Source of the DNA: DATBFX01 sp036558305
GTDB taxonomy: Bacteria > Chloroflexota > Chloroflexia > Thermomicrobiales > UBA6265
Direction: 5' to 3'
DNA length: 44,833 nt
NCBI GenBank assembly: GCA_036558305.1
Contig: DATBFX010000030.1
Coordinates: forward strand, 1 to 44,833
Shown: positions 22,385 to 28,683 of the stretch, piece after piece
Layout: every line of letters starts with the position of its first letter
How positions within the stretch are numbered: position 1 is the first letter of the stretch
The notes under the pieces: generated by a model
What the model was told of the DNA's origin: nothing
Database searches by the model: none
The model's input: only the letters and a program-made list of their open reading frames with translations
Translations under genes and position numbers: made by a program

Positions 22385-25030
22385 ATGGACGCGCACGACG
22401 ACGAGCGGACACCGGACACCGGACAGGCCGCGGGCGCAGGGCGATTCCTGTCCGCCCGCGAGGCGGCTGCGCTGCTCGGGGTGACCGAGCGGACGGTCCG
22501 CCGCGCCATCGGCCGCGGCGAGTTGCCGGCGACCAAGCGCGCCGGCGTCTACCGGATCGCGCCGGACGACCTCGCGCAATATCGGACGCAGCGCCGCGTG
22601 CCGATTCCGCCCGCGACGAGCCCATCCCGTAACCCACCACGTCTCATCCCATTGCCCAAGCGGGCGGACGAGACCTCCCCGGCTCTTCCTCGGCCGCTGA
22701 CGCCGCTGATCGGCCGGGAGCGCGAGGTGGCGGCGGTCACCGACCTCCTGCACCGCCACGATCGCCCAGAGGGCACCCGGCTGCTGACCCTCACCGGTCC
22801 CGGCGGCGTCGGCAAGACCCGGCTGGCGCTGGCCGCCGCCGCCGAGGTCGCCGCGCGGTTCCCGGGCGGAGTGTGGTTCGTCGGGCTCGCCCCGATCGCC
22901 GATCCCGCCCTCGTCGCCCCCACGATCGCGCGGGCCCTCGGGGTCCACGAGGGCGGCGGGGATTCACTCCTGGCTCGGCTCGCGCGGACGCTTCGCGACA
23001 AGCGCGCGCTGCTGCTGCTCGACAACTTCGAGCAGGTCGCCGCGGCGGCGCCGGTCGTGGCGGACCTCCTCGGCGCCTGCCCCGGTTTGACGGTCCTCGC
23101 CACGAGTCGGATGCGACTCCGCCTCTCCGGCGAGCACGAGCACCCCGTGCCGCCGATGGACGTGACGGCACCCGGGACGCCCGTCGGCGAGGGCGTTGTG
23201 CAGTCAGAGGCGGTGCGCCTGTTCGCCGCTTCGGCGCAGGCGCTCAAGGAGGACTTCGTCCTGACGGCGGAGAACGCCCCGACGGTTGCCGCGATCTGCC
23301 GCCGCCTCGACGGGCTGCCGCTGGCGATCGAACTCGCGGCCGCCCGCGTCAAGGTCGTGCCGCCGTCCGTGCTGCTGGCGCGGCTCGATCGGCGGTTGCC
23401 GCTGCTGACCGGGGGCAGCCGCGACCTCCCCGCGCGGCAACAGACGGTGCGTGACACCATCGCCTGGAGCCACGACCTCTTGACACAGGAGGAGCAGATC
23501 CTCTTCCGGCGGCTCGCCGTCTTCGTCGGCGGCTGCACGCTGGAGGCAGCAGAGTACGTAGGGGGACAGGGGGACAGGGGGGCAGGCGGACAGTCGAACG
23601 ACTCCTCTCTGTCCGTCTTCGAGGGGATCGCGTCGCTGGTGGACAAGAGCCTGCTCCGGCAAGGGGAGGGACCGGACGGGCAACCCCGCTTCCTGATGCT
23701 GGAGACGGTCCGGGAGTACGGACTGGAGCAATTGGCGGCCAGCGGCGAGGAGACCTGGGCGCGCCAGCGACACGCCGATCACTTCTGCGCAGTGGTGGAA
23801 GCAGTGACGCCGTCGCCACGGTGGCCGGCGACGGCGGAACGGGTCCGCCTGATCGATGCCGAGCGCGACAACCTGCGGGCAACCCTGGCCTGGCTGGACC
23901 GGGTCGGCGACACCGAGCGGTATCTGCTGTTAGCGTCGCGGCTCTTCCCGCTCTGGTACACGCTCGGCCACGTCGGCGAAGGTCGCCACTGTTTGGAACA
24001 CGGGATCGCTCGAGGTGGCGCGGTGCCGGTCTTCCTCCGAGCGGTGGCACTGGCAGCCGCCGGAACGTTGTCTGGTTTTCAAGGTGATGGCGAGCGCGCG
24101 CTGCTGATGCTGGGGGAGGCGCTTGCTCTGGCCCGCACGGTCGAAAACCCGACGTTGGACAACCGCCTAGACGCGACGCTCATGCTGCATCAGATCGGAT
24201 ACGTACTGGTGCGTCTCGGTCGGTACCAAGAGGCGGAGTTGTACCTTGAGCGGTGCCTGGTGGGTTTCCGCGAGTTCGGAAACCAAACCGTCGTCGCCCT
24301 TGCGCAGTGCTACCTTGGCCTGGCGGCCTACGGTCGAGGCGATCTGACCCGGGCAGTGTCAGCATGCGAAGCGGCCGTGGCGCAGACGACTGGCAGCGCG
24401 GGTTTCGCTGCCGCGGCACTCGGGTGCCTCGGGCTCGTGGCTTGCAGACGGGGCGACCATGCCGTCGCGGCCGCGATCTTCGCCGAGGCACTTGCGCACG
24501 GGCGCGTTGCCGAAGACCAGGCCGGTTCGGCAACCCGTTTGGCCGACGTTGCCGTCCTCGCGGTCGGGTGCGGCGCGCCCGAGGTCGCTGCCCGCTTGCT
24601 CGGCGCCGCGGAGAGTCGGTCCCGTGTGTTGGGGGTGCCTTTGCCGCTGCCCGCGCGCATCGATTACGAACGCGCAGAGGAGGTCGCTTGCGCGGCGCTC
24701 GGCGAAGAGCGGTTCGCCGAGGCGTGGGCGGCGGGGCAGGCGCTGTCGCACGAGGCGGCGGTCGCCAAGGCGCGGGTCTTTGTCGCGGGGGTGGAGTCGA
24801 CCGCCGCGGCGACCGCACCGGTTGATCCGGTCTTGGACGTCGGTCTGACTCCGCGCGAGGTGGAGGTGCTTCGCCTCGTCACGACCGGCTGCACCAACCG
24901 GGAGATCGCCAGCGAGTTGTTCATCAGTCTCCCCACCGTCAAGCGCCACCTCTCCACCATTTTCGACAAGCTCGACGTCGCCTCCCGCGCGGAAGCGAGC
25001 GCCTACGCCCGCGACCGCCGCCTCGTCTAG
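22385..25030 (+). CDS. NB-ARC/LuxR regulator with two helix-turn-helix domains (cassette 1)
   Basis: An 881-residue regulator. Residues 20-70 are an excisionase/MerR-like HTH (FLSAREAAALLGVTERTVRRAIGRGELPA), residues 105-400 an AfsR/NB-ARC ATPase with Walker A GPGGVGKTR (about 138-146), Walker B ALLLLDNFEQV and the GLPLAIELAAARV box. A winged-helix and TPR region follows, then a C-terminal LuxR HTH (LTPREVEVLRLVTTGCTNREIASELFISLPTVKRHLSTIF). Such proteins are STAND-type switches that oligomerise on signal. A DNA-binding domain at both ends is unusual. A tandem 8-bp array lies within the coding sequence at 23560. It is the first gene of cassette 1 and is paralogous to the gene at 28684. Confidence 0.88.
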   Translation: MDAHDDERTPDTGQAAGAGRFLSAREAAALLGVTERTVRRAIGRGELPATKRAGVYRIAPDDLAQYRTQRRVPIPPATSPSRNPPRLIPLPKRADETSPALPRPLTPLIGREREVAAVTDLLHRHDRPEGTRLLTLTGPGGVGKTRLALAAAAEVAARFPGGVWFVGLAPIADPALVAPTIARALGVHEGGGDSLLARLARTLRDKRALLLLDNFEQVAAAAPVVADLLGACPGLTVLATSRMRLRLSGEHEHPVPPMDVTAPGTPVGEGVVQSEAVRLFAASAQALKEDFVLTAENAPTVAAICRRLDGLPLAIELAAARVKVVPPSVLLARLDRRLPLLTGGSRDLPARQQTVRDTIAWSHDLLTQEEQILFRRLAVFVGGCTLEAAEYVGGQGDRGAGGQSNDSSLSVFEGIASLVDKSLLRQGEGPDGQPRFLMLETVREYGLEQLAASGEETWARQRHADHFCAVVEAVTPSPRWPATAERVRLIDAERDNLRATLAWLDRVGDTERYLLLASRLFPLWYTLGHVGEGRHCLEHGIARGGAVPVFLRAVALAAAGTLSGFQGDGERALLMLGEALALARTVENPTLDNRLDATLMLHQIGYVLVRLGRYQEAELYLERCLVGFREFGNQTVVALAQCYLGLAAYGRGDLTRAVSACEAAVAQTTGSAGFAAAALGCLGLVACRRGDHAVAAAIFAEALAHGRVAEDQAGSATRLADVAVLAVGCGAPEVAARLLGAAESRSRVLGVPLPLPARIDYERAEEVACAALGEERFAEAWAAGQALSHEAAVAKARVFVAGVESTAAATAPVDPVLDVGLTPREVEVLRLVTTGCTNREIASELFISLPTVKRHLSTIFDKLDVASRAEASAYARDRRLV
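23560..23618. repeat. In-frame tandem-word array (8-bp unit AGGGGGAC) in regulator 1
   Basis: Four near-copies of an 8-mer: AGGGGGAC, AGGGGGAC, AGGGGGGC, AGGCGGAC (23560-23591), then after 17 bp CTGTCCGTCT (23609-23618), the complement with one mismatch. It encodes a Gly/Gln/Asp/Ser-rich linker (VGGQGDRGAGGQSNDSSLSV) between the ATPase part and the conserved GIASLVDKSLL segment. The paralogue has a different array at the same protein position (29863). Confidence 0.75.
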
Positions 25031-25064
25031 CACCGTCGTCCCACCACACCGATTCGCGCGCCTG

Positions 25065-25121
25065 CAACCCCGGTTGTAGACCGCCTCCGGCTGCCCCGCG
25101 CCGAATTACAACCCCCGGTTC
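25065..25121. promoter_or_regulatory. Paired dyad operator, CAACC-type half-sites (cassette 1)
   Basis: Site 1 is CAACC-CC-GGTTG (25065-25076), site 2 is CAACC-CCC-GGTTC (25109-25121); their starts are 44 bp apart. Site 1 is followed by TAGA; site 2 is preceded by AATTA and followed by CGATGCGC. The same architecture, at the same 44-bp spacing but with CGACC/GGTCG half-sites, is found before the cupin gene of cassette 2. Position, about 90 bp before the ATG of the exported cupin gene, fits an operator of the neighbouring LuxR-type regulator; binding is inference. Confidence 0.6.
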
Positions 25122-25211
25122 GATGCGCGGACGACGTCTGGGGCGCAGGATCGCTCCATCCCACGCGGAACCGGTCGCTCGCCGGCCGCTCACCTCGGCA
25201 AGGGTTCGACG

Positions 25212-26069
25212 ATGCCACGCGCGGTGTTTCTCCCCCTCATGGTGCTCCTGGCGCTGGCCACCGGTCTCGGCGTGCTTGGCGTCGCCACCACCCTCACTCA
25301 GACCCCGCTCACCCTCGCCCCTCCACCCGCCGCTGCCGCCGCCGCCACCCACAAGTTCTACGGCGCCGCCGATGTGGTGCTGCAAACCGGAGACACGACG
25401 GCGCTCCACGCCGCGGTCGCTCCCGCCTATGTCGACCACTCCCGGCCGCTGGCGACCCCGACCGGCATCGCTGGCTTCGTCCACGTCCTCGCCGATCTCC
25501 GCACCATCTGTTCCGACTGCCGGCTGACGACGCAGGACCTGGCGGTGAGCCACGACCAAGCAGCGGTCCGGGTGACGATCCGGGGGCATCGCCAGGTCAT
25601 CGCCGCAGGCGTCACGGTCGAGGGACTCCCCCTGGCCTGGACCGCCCTGGAGGTGGTGCGGATCGTGGGCGGCCAGGTCGCGGGGCGGTGGAGCGGGGGC
25701 GACCCCCTGGCGCTCGCGGAGTCCCCGGCCACGACGGTGCCGGAGTCTCTGCCGGCGGGGAGCGCGGAGGTGCAGGTGGCCCGGTTCGTGATGAGGCCGG
25801 GAACCGACCTCGGCCCGTTCACGACGGCGGGGTCGGCGCTGCTCGTCGTCGAACAGGGAACCGTCGCCCTCACGGTCGACGGCGTCTGGAGGTTCGGCAT
25901 CGGCTACGCCCCGGAATCCGACCCGATCCACCTCGAGATGACGCTCGCGGCCGGGCATCAGGCCCTGCTGCCGCCCGGCCTGAGTCAACGCCTCCGCAAC
26001 GACGGACCCGAGCCGGCGGGAGTGCTCATCCTCGCCACCGACCCCATCGGGGTCCTGCCGGGAGGGTGA
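25212..26069 (+). CDS. Exported SnoaL-like + cupin protein (cassette 1)
   Basis: A 285-residue protein from ATG 25212. Residues 1-30 are a signal or anchor helix (AVFLPLMVLLALATGLGVLGVATTL) and an Ala/Pro linker follows. Residues 48-160 look like a SnoaL/ester-cyclase fold (VVLQTGDTTALHAAVAPAYVDHS, then VRVTIRGHRQVIAAGVTVEG and VRIVGGQVAGRWSGGDPLAL). Residues 170-285 are a cupin-like barrel (VARFVMRPGTDLGPFTTAGSALLVVEQGTVALTV, ending LLPPGLSQRLRNDGPEPAGVLILATDP) without the usual His metal ligands. The cupin half is paralogous to the protein at 31538, which lacks the SnoaL part. It probably senses or binds a ligand outside the membrane. Confidence 0.7.
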   Translation: MPRAVFLPLMVLLALATGLGVLGVATTLTQTPLTLAPPPAAAAAATHKFYGAADVVLQTGDTTALHAAVAPAYVDHSRPLATPTGIAGFVHVLADLRTICSDCRLTTQDLAVSHDQAAVRVTIRGHRQVIAAGVTVEGLPLAWTALEVVRIVGGQVAGRWSGGDPLALAESPATTVPESLPAGSAEVQVARFVMRPGTDLGPFTTAGSALLVVEQGTVALTVDGVWRFGIGYAPESDPIHLEMTLAAGHQALLPPGLSQRLRNDGPEPAGVLILATDPIGVLPGG

Positions 26070-26225
26070 TCGGCCGCGGCGAACGGAGACGTTCCTTCCT
26101 GGGCTGACCGTGGCGGGCATCACCGAGCGACGTGCTGGGGGATGCGAAAGGAGGGGGTATGGCCTGACCACGTGGCAGCCACCGAACTCGTCGGTCGTAG
26201 GTATCGAAGAAAGGACCGAACACGC

Positions 26226-27692
26226 ATGGACTCGATCCGAACCGACCGTCTTGCCGTCAACTTGAACGGCACCGCCTCGCGCCGCGCGGCCCTGCGCGGT
26301 CTCGGTGGCGCGGGGCTGGCCGCCGCCTTGCTCGCCGCCGGCGACCAGCCAGGGCGGAGTGCCGCCGGGGCGACCGCGCCCACCGTTGCGGATGCGCCGG
26401 TCGAACCGAACGCCGGCTCCTGGAAAACCTGGCTGCTGGCCTCCGGCGACCAGTTTCGACCAGCCGCGCCCCCAGACGAAACGGCAACCGAGACCGAACT
26501 CGACGAACTCCAGGCGCTGGCAACCGAGCGCGATGCCGCTGCCCTCGACCACATCGCGTATTGGAACGCCGGCGCCCCCGCCTACCGCTGGAACAACCTG
26601 ACGATCCAGCACCTCCTCGGCAACGGCGTGGTCGGTCTGCGCGCCGCCCGCGCCCTGGCCCTGCTCAACGTCGCCATCTGCGACGCGACGATCGCCGCCT
26701 GGGACGCCAAGTACGCCTACAACCGTCCCCGCCCGGCGGCAGCGCGGCCTGCCCTCGCCACCGCCCTGCCGACTCCGGCGAGCCCCGCCTATCCCTCCGA
26801 GCACGCCGTCGCGGCCGGCGCCGCCGCGGCGGTGCTGGGCTCCCTCTTCCCCGCCGCCGCCGCGACCTTCGCCGCCCTGGCCGAGGAGGCCGGCCACTCT
26901 CGCCTGCTCGCCGGCACCGACTATCCCAGCGACGTGGCGACCGGCATGGACCTGGGGCGCCGCGTGGCCGAGCTGGCCATCGCCCGCGCCGAGATCGACG
27001 GCTCCGACGCCACCTGGACCGGCAGCGTCCCCGACGAACCGGGCAAGTGGAACGGAACCAAGCCCTACGAGCCGCTGGGCGGCACCTGGCAGACCTGGGT
27101 GCTGGAATCGGGCGACCAGTTCCGTCCCGGACCGCCGCCCGCCTACGACTCCGCGCAGATGGCGACCGACCTGGCCGAGCTCAAGGAATTCGAGCGGACC
27201 AACCTGACCAACCTGACCGCCAGCTACTGGGAGTATTACGGCGGCCGGGCCTCCTTCGAGCTGTACACGAACCAGCTCAGCCAGAAGCTCTTCGAGGAGC
27301 GGCTCGACGACAATCCGCCGCGGGCGGCGCGCGCCTACGCCCTGATGGACGTCGCCCTCTACGACGTCTTCGTCGCCTGCTGGGACGCCAAGTACGCCTA
27401 TTGGGCCATCCGCCCGTTCCAGCTCGATCCGACGGTCACGACCGTCTTCGTCACCCCGAACCACCCCAGCTACCCGGCCGCCCACGCCAGCCTCGGCGGG
27501 GCGATGGAGACGATCCTGGGCGCGCTTTTCCCGCGCGACACCGACTACTTCACTGGGATGGCGGACGACGAGAGCTGGTCGCGCCTGTGGGCCGGCATCC
27601 ACTTCCGCGCCGACATCGAGGCCGGGCGCGCCCTCGGCCGCGGCATCGGTCAGGCGGTGGTCGAGCGGGCACGCCAGGACGGCGCCGACTGA
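26226..27692 (+). CDS. Tat-exported double vanadium-haloperoxidase/PAP2 protein (cassette 1)
   Basis: A 488-residue protein; the ATG at 26226 follows GAAAGGACCGAACACGC. A Tat signal (SRRAALRGLGGAGLAAALLAAG) precedes two tandem copies of the PAP2/VHPO core. Copy 1: WDAKYAYNRPRP, YPSEHAVAAG, SRLLAGTDYPSDVATG. Copy 2: WDAKYAYWAIRPF, YPAAHASLGG, SRLWAGIHFRADIEAG. In copy 1 the position of the vanadate-coordinating His in 'AGxHYxSD' is Asp, while copy 2 keeps AGIHF. Copy 2 is therefore the likely active site; copy 1 is structural. Halide oxidation with H2O2, or acid phosphatase activity, is possible outside the cell. It is the third gene of cassette 1. Confidence 0.82.
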   Translation: MDSIRTDRLAVNLNGTASRRAALRGLGGAGLAAALLAAGDQPGRSAAGATAPTVADAPVEPNAGSWKTWLLASGDQFRPAAPPDETATETELDELQALATERDAAALDHIAYWNAGAPAYRWNNLTIQHLLGNGVVGLRAARALALLNVAICDATIAAWDAKYAYNRPRPAAARPALATALPTPASPAYPSEHAVAAGAAAAVLGSLFPAAAATFAALAEEAGHSRLLAGTDYPSDVATGMDLGRRVAELAIARAEIDGSDATWTGSVPDEPGKWNGTKPYEPLGGTWQTWVLESGDQFRPGPPPAYDSAQMATDLAELKEFERTNLTNLTASYWEYYGGRASFELYTNQLSQKLFEERLDDNPPRAARAYALMDVALYDVFVACWDAKYAYWAIRPFQLDPTVTTVFVTPNHPSYPAAHASLGGAMETILGALFPRDTDYFTGMADDESWSRLWAGIHFRADIEAGRALGRGIGQAVVERARQDGAD

Positions 27693-27729
27693 CCGCGGGG
27701 ACGGAATCGACGCGGCGGTGGGACGGTTC

Positions 27730-27832
27730 TTACGCCTCCACCGCCGCCGCCGGCACCGCCATCCCCTCGCTCAACTCCGATCCGTCCAGCTTCGGGCTAT
27801 CCCGGTACAAGAAACACGCCGCGGCACGGTGC
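27730..27832 (-). pseudogene. Relic of the 3' end of an OppF-type ATPase gene
   Basis: On the minus strand the sequence reads RAAACFLYRDSPKLDGSELSEGMAVPAAA then stop, and aligns with the C-terminus of the intact ATPase at 34431 (RAAACFLYQDKPKLEGAELDEVMAVPAAA). Everything upstream of RAAAC is missing. The truncated end abuts the truncated end of a permease relic. Confidence 0.8.
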
Positions 27833-27833
27833 T

Positions 27834-28011
27834 TTCGAAGCCCCCACCCTCGGCATGACCATCTACTGGGTCCAGCAACAACGCGGCCATCGTCAACGGC
27901 TGGTGGTGGGTCCCTCCGATCGCCGTGATCGCCATCCTCTTCACCGGCCTCTTCCTGGTCGCGGTCGGCCTGGGCGAACTGGCGACCCCGCGGGTGCGCA
28001 GCCGGGTGTGA
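27834..28011 (+). pseudogene. Relic of the 3' end of the OppC-type permease gene
   Basis: Closely matches 21964-22147, the end of the intact permease (FEAPTLGMTIYW ... VGLDELANPRVRSRV). An extra base after ATCTACTGG causes a frameshift and six bases of the Trp-codon run are lost, so it cannot encode a working domain. With the ATPase relic, the P4-type palindrome and the small HTH gene upstream sequence, it occupies the 600-bp gap 27693-28301. Confidence 0.85.
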
Positions 28012-28082
28012 GCGACGACCTGCGCGGCACCCTCTCTCACGTCGCATTACGGCGCATTGCAGGGGGACCTGGCCCCATTGTG

Positions 28083-28173
28083 TGCAGGGGCGGGCCGCCG
28101 TGTCCGCCCTCCTGCGTGAGCGCAACCGGGGAAGGGCGGACATCGCCCAGAGGGCACCCGGTCCGCCCCTACA
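28083..28173. repeat. Large inverted repeat, TGTAGGGGCGGACC type
   Basis: TGCAGGGGCGGGCC (28083-28096) against GGTCCGCCCCTACA (28160-28173), 12 of 14 pairs. A second pair, GTGTCCGCCCTCC against GGAAGGGCGGACAT, nests inside. It is the largest member of the GTAGGGGCG family seen here, next to the transporter relics. Confidence 0.6.
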
Positions 28174-28301
28174 AGACGACAGAAATCGCCGCCCTTGTGA
28201 ACCGCTCTCCACGGAAAACCCGAGGGATGTCAGTCCACGAATACGGTAGACTGCACCGCGTACGGTACGGTTCAGATCGACCTCCCGTTAGGTGTGCAAC
28301 G

Positions 28302-28583
28302 ATGGACAACTCCCACATCGGCTCTTCATTCGACGACTTCCTCAAGGAGGATGGGATCTACGAAGATGTCACCGCAGACGCTGTCAAGCGCGTGCTGGGG
28401 TGGCAACTTGAGCAGGCACGTCTCGCCCAAGGCATCTCCAAGAGCGCGTTAGCCCGGCAGATGCACACCAGCCGGACCCAGGTAGAGCGCCTCCTCGACC
28501 CCACCAACACCCAGGTCCAGTTCGATACCCTCCAGCGCGCCGCGAAGGCACTTGGGCACAAACTCGTCATCGAACTCGTCTAA
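28302..28583 (+). CDS. XRE-type helix-turn-helix protein, HigA-like orphan
   Basis: A 93-residue protein from ATG 28302. After a short acidic lead comes the conserved core VLGWQLEQARLAQGISKSALARQMHTSRTQVERLLDPTN, then TLQRAAKALGHKLVIELV. The HTH (SKSALARQM / SRTQVERLL) and the 'RLLDPxNxxVxxxTLxRAAxALGxxLxIELV' end are typical of small antitoxin-like regulators. No toxin gene is adjacent, so it is an orphan antitoxin or a stand-alone regulator. It lies 100 bp before the second LuxR-type regulator and could be co-transcribed with it; a CCCCC-AAA-GGGGG hairpin follows its stop. Confidence 0.75.
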   Translation: MDNSHIGSSFDDFLKEDGIYEDVTADAVKRVLGWQLEQARLAQGISKSALARQMHTSRTQVERLLDPTNTQVQFDTLQRAAKALGHKLVIELV

Positions 28584-28644
28584 CCCCCAAAGGGGGATCG
28601 ACACTGAGCCGCCGAGACGCCGTGGCCGTCCCGGCAACTGCCTG

Positions 28645-28683
28645 CTTGCACGCACCGGCCGCCTTGACGATCCTACGCGGATC
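28645..28683 (+). promoter_or_regulatory. Conserved upstream box with GATCC-N5-GGATC dyad, regulator 2
   Basis: Counterpart of 22346-22384, with two differences in 39 positions and the same GATCC-TACGC-GGATC dyad (28669-28683) touching the ATG. Sequence further upstream is not similar, so the duplicated segment, or the selected part of it, ends about here. Confidence 0.4.

Noticed and set aside
24939..27602. 887-codon minus frame across cassette 1
   Set aside because: It spans three real plus-strand genes, has no recognisable domain and shows antisense composition.
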